Source of the DNA: Gammaproteobacteria bacterium HGW-Gammaproteobacteria-15
Lineage (GTDB): Bacteria; Pseudomonadota; Gammaproteobacteria; Enterobacterales; Alteromonadaceae
DNA length: 64,000 nucleotides
NCBI GenBank assembly: GCA_002840125.1
Contig: PGZF01000003.1
Span: 643,340 to 707,339, forward strand
Direction of reading: 5' to 3'
Below, in pieces: positions 53,086-62,610 of this stretch. The position numbers and the translations under genes were made by a program. How positions within the stretch are numbered: position 1 is the first letter of the stretch; each line of letters opens with the position of its first letter. The notes beneath the pieces were generated by a model that searched no databases, was not told where the DNA came from, and saw only the letters and a list, made by a program, of their open reading frames with translations.

Positions 53086-54261
53086 TAATTCTACTGTTAC
53101 CCATACCAGGCGATGGTCCGAACTGGCTCCGCGTGAACCAATAAGTGGGTATAGTGGATCGGCTTTTACCGGCCAGAATACACCACTGTCTTTTAACACA
53201 AAACCAGCTTTTGACGGCAATACATAGTCGGCCCGCATCCGCCAATCGGCAGTGTGATAGGCCGCTTTTGGGTTATCAGGCGTATGTTCTGCACCGCCCT
53301 TGCTGGCTGGCGGCATACTGCTGTTAATGCGCGGGTGCTTATATAGCATGTTAATACCACTATTTAACGCATCGCCTTCGTTATCAGCCGAAGCGTTCTG
53401 ATCGCCCAGCAGCACAAAGCTGGCGTTTTCTGCTAATCCGCCTTTGAGGCCGTTATCATCATAGATATAACCCGCCTTTTGTGGTGTTAAGTAATCAGCC
53501 CATAAACGGATTTCGTCATGGTTACGAATGCCGTTGCGGTTTTCCTCACCGTCAAATACCGGTGGGGTTGGGTGGCTGGCTAATACATGCACCGTTTTGC
53601 CATTAATATTAAGCGGGATATCCCAGTGGCTTTTAGATGAAAGCGGAAACTCGGCCCAGGCCTCTTTGCTGTACCAGGGGCTGCCATCGGCTTTTTTGGT
53701 TGGCATAAAACCCGGCATATCTTTCCATTTAAACTGCTGAAAAGTGCGGACCTTGGCGGTATCTATCGGGTATTTCGACAACAGCACCATACCGTACTGG
53801 CCAGGATAAAAACCATAGCCCCAAGCGTCTGCGCCTATGCCTGTTGCTTTGCCATCGTTGTCTAAATCATAGGGGCTGGGTTGGCCGGTATTTACGGTGC
53901 TGTAGTAGAAGTAGGGGTAATTAATGGCCTCAGCTGTACCTTGTGGTTGGTTCAGATAATTTTTAATAAAAGCGCTGATGCCGTTATTGCTATCGGCGAT
54001 GTAGTCAAATTCATTCAGTAATAGCACATCAGGGCGCACCAACTGGATAATATTAGCGATATTACGAATTTGCGGCTGGCTATCGGTTTGCAGCAATTCT
54101 GCCAATACAGCCGGGCTGCCATTCTGGCCTTTAGGCAGGTAATTCTGCGCTTCCATACTGACATTAAAAGTAGCAAAGGTAACTTCGGTGGCGTGCATAT
54201 TTAAAGACGCTCCAAGGCTGATTAAGGCACTATAGCCGAGTGAAGATAAAAATTTTTTCAT
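53074..54261 (-). CDS. Exported endonuclease/exonuclease/phosphatase-family enzyme
   Basis: The 395-residue protein has a signal peptide (about 1-24, ending NMHAT) and an EEP fold: FATFNVS, the metal-binding glutamate in LLLNEFDYI, HVLASHPTPP, LLGDQNASADN, RADYVLPS and the terminal SSDHRLVWV. The fold covers DNases, phosphodiesterases and phosphatases. A secreted member of this size next to a TonB receptor suggests phosphorus or nucleotide scavenging, as does the udk-nupC pair downstream; this is inference. It is divergent from the Oar-like receptor. Confidence 0.84.
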   Translation of the reverse strand: MKKFLSSLGYSALISLGASLNMHATEVTFATFNVSMEAQNYLPKGQNGSPAVLAELLQTDSQPQIRNIANIIQLVRPDVLLLNEFDYIADSNNGISAFIKNYLNQPQGTAEAINYPYFYYSTVNTGQPSPYDLDNDGKATGIGADAWGYGFYPGQYGMVLLSKYPIDTAKVRTFQQFKWKDMPGFMPTKKADGSPWYSKEAWAEFPLSSKSHWDIPLNINGKTVHVLASHPTPPVFDGEENRNGIRNHDEIRLWADYLTPQKAGYIYDDNGLKGGLAENASFVLLGDQNASADNEGDALNSGINMLYKHPRINSSMPPASKGGAEHTPDNPKAAYHTADWRMRADYVLPSKAGFVLKDSGVFWPVKADPLYPLIGSRGASSDHRLVWVTVELSAD

Positions 54262-54401
54262 TAGGTGAAGGTGAGTAAATCAGACAGGCTTATAGCATAA
54301 AGTGATGGCACAATAAAAACCAGTAAATGGATGAAAACACAGAGTAAGTCGGTTTTTTAGCCAATTTCTGCCAGCATAGTGCGCAACTCAGACCAGCTAT
54401 G

Positions 54402-54503
54402 TTACACTTATATTGCAACCGCCTATGACAATGAGAGGAACGAAAAGTTCCCATAAATCGGATTGGCGTAAGAAAAGTGTAATATGGTTTAGTTACCATT
54501 GTC
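54402..54503 (+). promoter_or_regulatory. Structured leader of the Oar-like receptor gene
   Basis: Three complementary pairs occur: TTACACTT (54402-54409) with AAGTGTAA (54475-54482), GACAATG (54427-54433) with CATTGTC (54497-54503), and an internal GGAAC/GTTCC hairpin (54437-54451). The first two cross each other, so they are either a pseudoknot or alternatives. The leader ends about 70 nt before the ATG at 54577. No known riboswitch class was recognised. Confidence 0.4.
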
Positions 54504-54576
54504 TCCCAAATTGAAAGCAGCATCTGTATTCAAATGGATTTAGATAAATACCTATAACTACCAGGTGAGAAACGAT

Positions 54577-57500
54577 ATGAAAATTAAAAATATAGCTTTG
54601 GCTGTTACGCTGGCGCTCGGCGTAAGTAATGCCGCACTAGCTGACACGGCTTCATCAATTCGCGGTAATATTGTCACTCAGGAAGGCCAGATTGCTCCGA
54701 ATGCGCGTGTTGATATTTTGCATGTGCCTTCAAATACCCGTTCAGTAACAACTTCAAATGAATCTGGTTCCTTTGTTAGTAGCGGTTTACGCGTTGGTGG
54801 CCCTTATATCATAACTATAACCAGTGCAGCTGGCACACGGGTCTATGACAATATTTTTCTATCGCTTGGTGAAACCTTTCGTTTAAATGCGCAATTAGAA
54901 CCTGAAGTCGCGTCAGGTGTTGAGAGAATCGCAGTAACAGGCTCCGCATTGAGCTTATTAAACGCTGGCAAGATGGGTACATCAACTACTTTTAATGCTT
55001 CACAGATTAATAGTATGCCGCTTTTTGATCGGGATTTGAAAGATGTTGTAAGGCAAGACCCGCTGGTAGTGGTGCTTGGGGATGCTACATCATCAATGTC
55101 TGTAGCCGGTGCTAACCCTCGTTATAACAGCTTGACAGTTGATGGTGTACGTCAGGATGATGATTTTGGCCTTAATGATAATGGCTACCCTACGCAGCGC
55201 TCGCCTATTCCTCTGTCTGCGCTTGATCAAATTACCGTTAGTACAGCTCCTTTTAATGTTAAATCGGGTGGTTTCACGGGTGCAGGGGTTAATGCAGTAA
55301 CCAAGTCAGGCACTAACGACTTCAAAGGTTCATTTTTTTATGAGTATATGGACCAATCCCTTTCTGGTAAGTCAGGCGCTCCTGGGCGGGAAAAAGTTGA
55401 TTTACTGGATTTCAATCGTAAAGTTTGGGGCGCAAGTTTAGGCGGGGCTCTGGTTGAAGACAAATTGTTCTTTTTTGTTGCTTATGAAGATTTAGTCGAA
55501 CCCTATAATACGCTATGGGGTGCTGCTGGCTCAAATGCACCAAACGCGGCGCGGGTTGCTCAGTCTGATATCGATGAAGTTACACGAATTGCACGCGAAG
55601 TTTATGGTGTAGAAGCTGGCGTGTGGAATATTGCAGATGATTTGAAAGATGAGAAGTTACTAGCCAAACTGGACTGGAATATTAACGACGATCATCGGGC
55701 CTCTTTTACTTACCAGAAAACTGAAAGTAATGCCATCAACACAGGCGCTGGTTCAAACGCTGGTCAAATAGCTTTAGATACCAATTTTTACAATAACCAA
55801 CAGAATTTGGAAGCTTTTGCCGGTCACCTGTATTCTGTATGGAGTGACCGTTTCAGTACTGAATTGAAAATTGCGTGGAAAGAAGTAGATGTTGCTCAAG
55901 ACCCATTACGTGGCAACACCTACGGGCAAGTACAGGTTGATACGCCATCTGGCCGAGTGATCTTCGGACCTGATACATTTAGGCATGCCAACGCATTAAC
56001 CAATGATTTGTTTCAGTTACGTTTAGCCGGTGAATATCTGCTGGACGATCATACAATCAGCTTTGGCTGGGAACACGAAAAGCTTGATGTGTATAACCTG
56101 TTCGTATCAAACAGCAAAGGTACTTGGCAATTCCATAACACGGTAGTTGATGGTGTTGTTACTGTTAACGGCCTCGATCGTTTCCGGCAGCAAGCTTCAA
56201 CTGGTTTTAGTTACCAAAATGCTTATACCGGAAATGCTGCAGATGCTGCAGCTGCTTTCAAGTTTGGTACAGATGCATTGTATATTCAAGATAGCTTAGA
56301 TCTCTTTGATTATGATCTAACTCTCGATTTTGGTTTGCGTTATGAACGGTACAACTCTGATAGCTCACCCCGCCTGAACGAGAATTTTGAAGAGCGGTAT
56401 AGCATGGTTAATACTGAGAATATGGATGGTAAAGATATTCTTATGCCTCGTTTTGGTTTCAACTGGCGTGGTTTAGATAACACTGTAATTCGTGGCGGCA
56501 TTGGCCGTTTCAGTGGCGGAAGGCCTAATGTGTGGCTAGCTAATAGCTATTCAAATGATGGTGTAATTCTTGTTCAAGCTCCTGGCTCAGCGACTGCAAA
56601 CCAGACTAATGTAGACTTCACGAATATACCTGACTCTGTGAAAGGGTCTCTACGCCCTGGTGATGGTAATGTGAATGCGGTTGATCCGGATTTTAAACTA
56701 CCTTCTGAATGGAAGTATAACCTTGCAGTTGATTACCTAGTGCAATCTGATTATGGTAACTGGGATCTGACAGCTGAGTACATTCATTCTAATAAAGACC
56801 GTGATGTCATTTGGAAAGATTTACACCGAGAAAAGTATGCTGTTGTGACTGGCCCAGACGGCCGTAATATCTATACCGGTGTGCTTGCTCCAGGCGTGGC
56901 AAATCGGAATGATATTCTGTTTGTTAATGGTGAAGGGGGCAGAAGCAATGTTTATGCTCTGGGGGCGGCAACTAAATTTGATGATTTAAGTATTCGCTTT
57001 GGTTATGCGCACCAAAATGTTAAAGATTTGTCGTCTGGTACTTCTGCTCAAGCAGCTTCAAACTTCTCACGATATGCGGCTGTGGACCGGAATGATTCGA
57101 CAGTTGGTACGGCAGGTTATGAAATTAAGCATCGTTTTAATTTTACTCTGACGTATAGCCCCGAGTTTTTCGCTGGTTATAAGAGTAACTTTACTCTTTA
57201 TGGAGAGCGTCGTTCAGGTCGTCCTTATAGTTGGACTGTTGGTCCAGGCACTGCTTTCGGTGACAATGCTGGCAACGGTGGTACTGATGACCGTAATGGT
57301 TACTTACCTTATATTCCCACTGGTCCAAACGATCCCAATGTACGTTACAGCGGTGATTTTGGGTGGGATAATTTTGTAGCTGCCGGACTTGATAAGTATG
57401 CTGGCCAAATTATGCCGCGTAATACAGAGTCAGGTCGTTACACTAATACGCTTGACTTCAAGTTTGAGCAAGAAACTCCAGGCTTTATGGAAGGGCATAA

Positions 57501-57732
57501 AGGGTCGTTCTATATTGAAATAAAGAACTTACTTAATATGATTGATAGCAGTGCAGGTCGTGTATGGGAAACCTCTTTCCCTGGTTACCAGAGAATTGCG
57601 AATGTTGCGTATGACGCAGCTGCCAATCAATATGTATATAGCGCTCCAACTGCAAGAACTGAAGAGCCACAGACGTTCCGTAACATAGAATCTGCGTGGC
57701 GGATGAAAATTGGTGTAAGTTACAAATTCTGA
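54577..57732 (+). CDS. Oar-like TonB-dependent receptor
   Basis: This 1051-residue outer-membrane protein has a signal peptide (about 1-22, ending NAALAD), an N-terminal carboxypeptidase-regulatory-like domain (about 25-110), a plug with YNSLTVDGVRQDDDFGLN and GGFTGAGVNAVTKSGTNDFK, and a very large barrel ending WRMKIGVSYKF. This is the Oar/OmpA-related group of large TonB receptors, often tied to protease or peptide use. The start at 54577 has AGGTGAG upstream. Its codon and base use are more AT-rich than in the flanking core genes. The ligand is unknown; a strong terminator follows. Confidence 0.87.
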   Translation: MKIKNIALAVTLALGVSNAALADTASSIRGNIVTQEGQIAPNARVDILHVPSNTRSVTTSNESGSFVSSGLRVGGPYIITITSAAGTRVYDNIFLSLGETFRLNAQLEPEVASGVERIAVTGSALSLLNAGKMGTSTTFNASQINSMPLFDRDLKDVVRQDPLVVVLGDATSSMSVAGANPRYNSLTVDGVRQDDDFGLNDNGYPTQRSPIPLSALDQITVSTAPFNVKSGGFTGAGVNAVTKSGTNDFKGSFFYEYMDQSLSGKSGAPGREKVDLLDFNRKVWGASLGGALVEDKLFFFVAYEDLVEPYNTLWGAAGSNAPNAARVAQSDIDEVTRIAREVYGVEAGVWNIADDLKDEKLLAKLDWNINDDHRASFTYQKTESNAINTGAGSNAGQIALDTNFYNNQQNLEAFAGHLYSVWSDRFSTELKIAWKEVDVAQDPLRGNTYGQVQVDTPSGRVIFGPDTFRHANALTNDLFQLRLAGEYLLDDHTISFGWEHEKLDVYNLFVSNSKGTWQFHNTVVDGVVTVNGLDRFRQQASTGFSYQNAYTGNAADAAAAFKFGTDALYIQDSLDLFDYDLTLDFGLRYERYNSDSSPRLNENFEERYSMVNTENMDGKDILMPRFGFNWRGLDNTVIRGGIGRFSGGRPNVWLANSYSNDGVILVQAPGSATANQTNVDFTNIPDSVKGSLRPGDGNVNAVDPDFKLPSEWKYNLAVDYLVQSDYGNWDLTAEYIHSNKDRDVIWKDLHREKYAVVTGPDGRNIYTGVLAPGVANRNDILFVNGEGGRSNVYALGAATKFDDLSIRFGYAHQNVKDLSSGTSAQAASNFSRYAAVDRNDSTVGTAGYEIKHRFNFTLTYSPEFFAGYKSNFTLYGERRSGRPYSWTVGPGTAFGDNAGNGGTDDRNGYLPYIPTGPNDPNVRYSGDFGWDNFVAAGLDKYAGQIMPRNTESGRYTNTLDFKFEQETPGFMEGHKGSFYIEIKNLLNMIDSSAGRVWETSFPGYQRIANVAYDAAANQYVYSAPTARTEEPQTFRNIESAWRMKIGVSYKF

Positions 57733-57751
57733 TAGTTTACACAGCATAGTT

Positions 57752-57781
57752 AAATGCCAGTCGCCCGACTGGCATTTTTTT
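57752..57781 (+). terminator. Rho-independent terminator of the Oar-like receptor
   Basis: An 11-bp stem AAATGCCAGTC/GACTGGCATTT with a 4-nt loop and T7 run lies 20 bp after the stop codon. Confidence 0.9.
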
Positions 57782-57832
57782 ATTCCTTAATCAGCGCTTT
57801 TTAGCGATAATCAGCAGCTTATTTCTGCAAAA

Positions 57833-58477
57833 GTGAACGTGTCAGTGGGAAAAAATACTATTATCGCAATTGCCGGTGCTTCAGCATCAGGTAAAAGCCT
57901 TTTTGCTTCAACGGTATACCAGGAACTGGTGGCTGAATTGGGCGGTGAGCGTATCGCTATTTTGTCGGAAGATGCCTACTATCGCGATCAGAGCCATTTG
58001 TCGTTTGAACAGCGCACGTTAACTAATTATGACCACCCTGCAGCTTTTGAACATGAATTACTGGCTGCGCATTTACGCGCCTTGCGTGCCGGTAAAGCCA
58101 TACAAATGCCGCAATACAGTTACAAAAACCATACCCGTACTGATGAAACTATAGCGGTGCAACCAGCGAAAGTGATTTTGGTTGAGGGCATTTTGCTGCT
58201 GACTGATGAGCAGTTACGAGAGCAGTTTGATATTACCGTATTTATGGATACGCCACTGGATGTCTGCCTGCTACGGCGTATAAAGCGTGATTTAGAAGAC
58301 CGCGGCCGCAGTTTAAGCTCGGTAACTGAGCAATATGAAAACTCGGTACGGCCAGCTTTTTTTGAATTTATCGCACCTTCCAAGCAACATGCCGATCTGG
58401 TGGTAACCCGTGGCGGTAAAAACCAGATTGCTATCGATATAATAAAAGCAAAAATTCGCCAGTTGCTGGCTGAATAA
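57833..58477 (+). CDS. udk: Uridine kinase
   Basis: Udk phosphorylates uridine and cytidine to their monophosphates in pyrimidine salvage. The P-loop GASASGKS is at residues 15-22. [33 protein letters not shown] and [10 protein letters not shown] are the typical substrate and Walker-B-like motifs, followed by [13 protein letters not shown]. The 214 residues match E. coli Udk. The start is GTG at 57833 without a clear ribosome site; GTGs at 57839 and 57845 are alternatives. It precedes the nucleoside transporter gene by 20 bp. Confidence 0.92.
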   Translation: MNVSVGKNTIIAIAGASASGKSLFASTVYQELVAELGGERIAILSEDAYYRDQSHLSFEQRTLTNYDHPAAFEHELLAAHLRALRAGKAIQMPQYSYKNHTRTDETIAVQPAKVILVEGILLLTDEQLREQFDITVFMDTPLDVCLLRRIKRDLEDRGRSLSSVTEQYENSVRPAFFEFIAPSKQHADLVVTRGGKNQIAIDIIKAKIRQLLAE

Positions 58478-58497
58478 TAATAATCAGGGAATAAAGT

Positions 58498-59706
58498 ATG
58501 ATGGGATTAGTGGGCATTGTTGCCCTGTTACTGGTGGCGTATGCGGCTTCTGCCAATCGTAACCGCATTAACTGGCGTACCGTGGGCGGCGCTTTTGCTA
58601 TTCAGTTGGCGATAGGTGCCTTTGTATTGTATGTGCCTTTTGGTCAGGACGTGCTGTATAACATTTCGCAGGTAGTAGCCAATGTGATTGGCTACGCCAA
58701 TGCCGGTATTCAATTTCTGTTTGGTGATTTAGGCAGGTTCTCGCAGGGCTTTATTTTCGCTATTCATGTACTCACCATCATTATCTTCTTCTCGTCATTA
58801 ATTGCCGTGCTGTATCACGTTGGCATTATGACCTGGGTGATCCGTATTATCGGTGGCGGTTTGCAAAAGCTGCTTGGCACCAGTCGGCCGGAGTCTATGT
58901 CGGCTGCAGCAAACATCTTTGTTGGCCAAACCGAAGCGCCGTTAATAGTGCGGCCTTTTATCCCTACCATGACCCGCTCAGAACTCTTTGCCGTTATGGT
59001 GGGTGGTCTGGCTTCCGTTGCCGGCTCAGTACTGGCCGGTTATGCCGGTTTAGGTATTGAACTAAAGTACCTTATTGCTGCCAGTTTTATGGCCGCACCG
59101 GGTGGCTTTTTAATGGCAAAGTTAATTTTGCCGGAAACTGAGCAGCCTAAAAATGAACTGACTGAAATCAGTGCGGATAAGCCACACACTAATGTTATTG
59201 ATGCCGCTGCTGCAGGGGCCTCCAGTGGTATGCAACTGGCGCTGAATGTCGGTGCTATGCTGCTGGCCTTTGTCGGTTTAATCGCGTTGGTTAACGGCAT
59301 AGTAGGTGGTATTGGTGGTTGGTTTGGTATCGACAACCTGACTTTGCAACTTATTTTCGGTTATGTATTCCAGCCGCTGGCATTTATCCTTGGCGTATCC
59401 TGGGATGAAGCCCGGATGGCCGGTAGTTTTATTGGCCAAAAACTGGTAATTAATGAATTTGTCGCATACCTCGACTTTGTGCAGGTGAAAGAACAGTTAA
59501 GCGCCCATACTCAGGTGATAGTAACTATTGCCCTGTGTGGTTTTGCTAACTTTTCTTCAATTGCTATTTTATTAGGTGGCTTGGGCGGTATGGCTCCGGG
59601 GCGCCGGGCTGATATTGCGGAGCTGGGTTTAAAAGCCTTGCTTGCTGCAACATTAGCCAACTTAATGAGCGCTGCTATTGCAGGGTTCTTTTTTTCCTTA
59701 GGCTAA
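58498..59706 (+). CDS. nupC: Concentrative nucleoside transporter, NupC type
   Basis: This inner-membrane cation-coupled nucleoside symporter has 402 residues. It has eight or more hydrophobic segments and the CNT signatures [12 protein letters not shown] (nucleoside and cation site), [15 protein letters not shown] and [13 protein letters not shown]. It follows udk on the same strand and thus forms an uptake-plus-phosphorylation unit for pyrimidine nucleosides. AGGGA precedes the ATG at 58498; a second ATG follows immediately. Confidence 0.92.
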   Translation: MMGLVGIVALLLVAYAASANRNRINWRTVGGAFAIQLAIGAFVLYVPFGQDVLYNISQVVANVIGYANAGIQFLFGDLGRFSQGFIFAIHVLTIIIFFSSLIAVLYHVGIMTWVIRIIGGGLQKLLGTSRPESMSAAANIFVGQTEAPLIVRPFIPTMTRSELFAVMVGGLASVAGSVLAGYAGLGIELKYLIAASFMAAPGGFLMAKLILPETEQPKNELTEISADKPHTNVIDAAAAGASSGMQLALNVGAMLLAFVGLIALVNGIVGGIGGWFGIDNLTLQLIFGYVFQPLAFILGVSWDEARMAGSFIGQKLVINEFVAYLDFVQVKEQLSAHTQVIVTIALCGFANFSSIAILLGGLGGMAPGRRADIAELGLKALLAATLANLMSAAIAGFFFSLG

Positions 59707-59721
59707 AAACAGGTCTTTTAT

Positions 59722-60672
59722 ATGACAAAGCAAGTTCCAACGTTAGATATAAGACGGTTTGCCACCGACAAAGATAACTTTGTTGCCGAAATTGGCAAGG
59801 CCTACACTGAGTTTGGATTCTGCGGCATTAGTGGCCATGGTATTCCGGATGAAGTGGTAGCAAATACTTATACAGCAATTAAGCAGTTTTTTGCTTTACC
59901 CAATGAGGTTAAGGCGAAATACCATAAGCCGGGGCAGGGCGGGGCACGCGGTTACACTGCTATTGGCGTCGAAAAAGCTAAAGACTCTAATCACCCTGAT
60001 TTAAAAGAGTTCTGGCATGTTGGCCGTGAGCTGGATGGCCCTGCGCCGCATCCAAGCTTATATCCTAACGTTTGGCCAACTGAGGTTGAGGGTTTTAAGA
60101 AAGCTACTTATACACTTTATAGTGAGTTAGAAAAGCTTGGCAATACCGTGTTGGAAGCACTGGCTTTGTTTTTGCATCAAGAGCAAAGTTACTTTGCTGA
60201 TAAAGTAAACTACGGTAACTCTATTTTGCGGCCTATCCATTATCCGCCGATTAAAGATACCAGCACTCAGTCTATCCGCGCCGGTCAGCATGAAGATATT
60301 AACCTTATCACCTTGCTGGTGGGGTCGAATGAAGCCGGGTTGGAAATTCTGCGCCGTGACGGCAGCTGGCTGCCGGTTACTACTATTGAAGGCACTATAG
60401 TGGTGAATATTGGTGATATGTTGCAACGGCTGACCAATCATGTACTGCCGTCTACCACGCACAGGGTAGTTAACCCGGCAGGTTTGGCAGCCGGCGAGCC
60501 GCGCTATTCAATTCCGTTTTTTATGCACCCGAACCCGGATTACGTAATAAAAACTCTGGATAGCTGTATCAGTGCCGACAGGCCCAATCGTTACCCCGAG
60601 CCAATTAACTCTAACGACTACTTAATGCAGCGTTTAGAAGAGATTGGTTTACTGAAAAAGGCTAAATACTAA
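59722..60672 (+). CDS. 2-oxoglutarate/Fe(II) oxygenase, isopenicillin-N-synthase family
   Basis: The 316-residue protein is a non-haem iron oxygenase. The iron ligands are H190 and D192 (AGQHEDINLITLL) and H247 (PSTTHRVVNP), with R261 of RYSIPFF as 2-oxoglutarate anchor. An N-terminal IPNS-type domain has GFCGISGHGI. Its substrate cannot be told from sequence; relatives act on small molecules including nucleosides, amino acids and hormones. It follows nupC by 15 bp, so it could be co-transcribed with udk-nupC and act on pyrimidines, but this rests on position only. Confidence 0.85.
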   Translation: MTKQVPTLDIRRFATDKDNFVAEIGKAYTEFGFCGISGHGIPDEVVANTYTAIKQFFALPNEVKAKYHKPGQGGARGYTAIGVEKAKDSNHPDLKEFWHVGRELDGPAPHPSLYPNVWPTEVEGFKKATYTLYSELEKLGNTVLEALALFLHQEQSYFADKVNYGNSILRPIHYPPIKDTSTQSIRAGQHEDINLITLLVGSNEAGLEILRRDGSWLPVTTIEGTIVVNIGDMLQRLTNHVLPSTTHRVVNPAGLAAGEPRYSIPFFMHPNPDYVIKTLDSCISADRPNRYPEPINSNDYLMQRLEEIGLLKKAKY

Positions 60673-60690
60673 GCTCCTTGCTTAGTATTT
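60664..60690 (+). terminator. Hairpin at the oxygenase stop codon
   Basis: A perfect 11-bp stem AAATACTAAGC/GCTTAGTATTT with a 5-nt loop contains the stop codon and ends in TTTG. It is a likely terminator of the udk-nupC-oxygenase unit. Confidence 0.65.
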
Positions 60691-60732
60691 GTCCGAACGA
60701 TGCAAAACGATAGAAATTGTGCGTTTTCATAG

Positions 60733-60760
60733 TTGACTGGTTTTATAAAGTCGCTATACT
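60733..60760 (+). promoter_or_regulatory. tRNA-Leu promoter
   Basis: TTGACT and TATACT with a 16-bp spacer, followed by the G/C-rich discriminator GCACGCC typical of stringently controlled genes. Confidence 0.75.
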
Positions 60761-60794
60761 GCACGCCATGTTAACGCGGTAGCGAAGACATAAC

Positions 60795-60880
60795 GCAGAT
60801 GTGGTGGAATTGGTAGACACGCAAGCTTCAGGTGTTTGTGCCCACAAGGCGTGAGAGTTCGAGTCTCTCCATCTGCACCA
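60795..60880 (+). tRNA. tRNA-Leu(CAG)
   Basis: An 86-nt class II tRNA with acceptor GCAGATG/CATCTGC, D-loop AATTGGTAGAC, anticodon loop TTCAGGT (anticodon CAG, reading CUG), a long variable arm, T-loop GTTCGAG and an encoded CCA. Confidence 0.96.
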
Positions 60881-60884
60881 AATC

Positions 60885-60907
60885 AACCGGCCCAGGCCGG
60901 TTTTTTT
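60885..60907 (+). terminator. Terminator after tRNA-Leu
   Basis: A 7-bp GC-rich stem AACCGGC/GCCGGTT with a 4-nt loop and a T run lies just after the CCA. Confidence 0.85.
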
Positions 60908-60992
60908 GTTTTTACCATCCTTGGTAAAAACCTGCTTCGCAGGCCAGCGAAGCTGTCCAAAAGCGCTCCAGGCGCTCTTGGGCATTCATAGT

Positions 60993-62459
60993 TTATCGTT
61001 TTAATTCGATACGGCGAATAAAGTCCTCTACAATCATGTCGTACAGTTTATTGCCGAGAAATAAATCCTCTACGCCGTCGTCAATATTCGGGTTGTCGTT
61101 TACTTCTATGACGTAAACTTTATCGCCATCTTGTTTTATATCTACGCCGTATAAGCTATCGCCGATCGGAGCGCAGGCACGGATAGCGGCATCCAGCACA
61201 TGCGCTGGCACTTCAGTAATGGCACAGGTACTAAAGCCGCCACTTTCCGTTTTGGCTTTGCCATGTTTATAGATTTGCCAGTGGTTGCGGGCCATAAAAT
61301 ATTTACAGGCAAAAATAGCCATACCGTTTAACACCCCAATACGCCAATCATATTCGGTAAAGGTATAACGCTGAGCCAGAATAATTGCGCTTTGTTCGAA
61401 CAGGGCGCTCAGCTGTGAGCGCAACTCGGTCAGGGTTTTTACTTTTACTACCCCGCGGGAAAAGCTGCCATCAGGGATTTTCAGCACCAGTGGTAAGCCC
61501 AAAGTATCGGCGGCGCGCTCTAAGTTATCTTCATCCTGCTTAAACAACATAATGCCATCCGGCATCGGCACTTTGTGCTGTTCGAACAAGGTTTGCAAAT
61601 AGACTTTATTACCGCAGCGTAATATCGAGTTGGGATCATCAATTACCGCTAAACCTTCACGTTCGGCTTTTAATGCCATATGGAAAGTATGATGGTTCAC
61701 GCCGGTAGTTTCGCGAATAAACAAGCCGTCGAATTCTGCCAGCCGGTGAATATCTCTGGCACCAATTTGCTCGGTGTCCATAGCAGCTTTTTTAGCCGCT
61801 TTACTAAACAACTCCAGCGATTTAGGCGTGCAGGGCGGAAACTTCTCTTTCGGGTCAACTAACACTGCCAAATCATATTTATATTTACGGTTAGTCGGTT
61901 CTACCCGCCAGATCTTGTGGCTGTAGCGCTCTAATGTATTGCCAAATATGCTCTGCTCTTGTTCGTTTAGTTTATGTACGCTGCCAATTTTTAATGTCTT
62001 TACCTGCCAGTTGGTTTTCTTTTGCAGCTCAACGCGTAGTATCGGCACCGCAAAAGCGTCAAACAAATAGCCAGCCACCTTCTTTAAGGCTTTGTGTTCA
62101 GTCTCGCCAAAGTAAATATTAAAAATCAGCTGAGTGCTGGTTTCATCAACCAGCGCCTTGTTCAGTTGGCTAAGAATTGTACCGGGGATCTCTTCTGCAA
62201 TATCGGCTATTTCGTGGCGATTAAATTTATTAAATGCCCGCACGGAAGGTACCACATGGTGGCCTCGAGCTTCTGCTAACAGTGAACAGTAATAGCCTGT
62301 ACCTAAATATTGCGCCTGACGGCATAAATTAATTACCCGCGTGCGTTGTTTATTTTTAACAGACCATTTCAGATAAGCAGGCAAGGTCATTACGCCATCA
62401 TATTGGTGAAACGGCGCCCAATCCTGTGCTTTGTCTACTACGATAATCAGTTTGGCCAT
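60993..62459 (-). CDS. RimK-family ATP-grasp ligase with N-terminal extension
   Basis: The 488-residue protein combines an N-terminal RLAN-type domain (about 1-190, beginning KLIIVVDKAQDWAP) with a C-terminal ATP-grasp ligase (about 250-485). ATP and metal motifs are PLVLKIPDGSFSRGVVKV, FTEYDWRIGVLNG and KVYVIEVNDNPNIDDGVED. RimK-like ligases add amino acids to the carboxyl end of proteins or peptides. It lacks the classical RimK length and is fused to its own substrate-recognition-like region. AGGAG precedes the ATG at 62459. It is divergent from a GNAT/C39-like protein, a recurrent pairing in my memory, suggesting joint action on a peptide. Confidence 0.83.
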   Translation of the reverse strand: MAKLIIVVDKAQDWAPFHQYDGVMTLPAYLKWSVKNKQRTRVINLCRQAQYLGTGYYCSLLAEARGHHVVPSVRAFNKFNRHEIADIAEEIPGTILSQLNKALVDETSTQLIFNIYFGETEHKALKKVAGYLFDAFAVPILRVELQKKTNWQVKTLKIGSVHKLNEQEQSIFGNTLERYSHKIWRVEPTNRKYKYDLAVLVDPKEKFPPCTPKSLELFSKAAKKAAMDTEQIGARDIHRLAEFDGLFIRETTGVNHHTFHMALKAEREGLAVIDDPNSILRCGNKVYLQTLFEQHKVPMPDGIMLFKQDEDNLERAADTLGLPLVLKIPDGSFSRGVVKVKTLTELRSQLSALFEQSAIILAQRYTFTEYDWRIGVLNGMAIFACKYFMARNHWQIYKHGKAKTESGGFSTCAITEVPAHVLDAAIRACAPIGDSLYGVDIKQDGDKVYVIEVNDNPNIDDGVEDLFLGNKLYDMIVEDFIRRIELKR

Positions 62460-62610
62460 TGTCACTCCTACAGTTTGTCAAAGCATGTCGTGATGGCTGA
62501 TAAAAGGACAGCGAAGAAAATTGCACCACAACAGTTAAATTTCTTGTTTGCTTTTCATTTGTTTAGCTGTTGTTATCCTAAACTTAGTTAAAAATTGGCC
62601 AAAGGCAATA

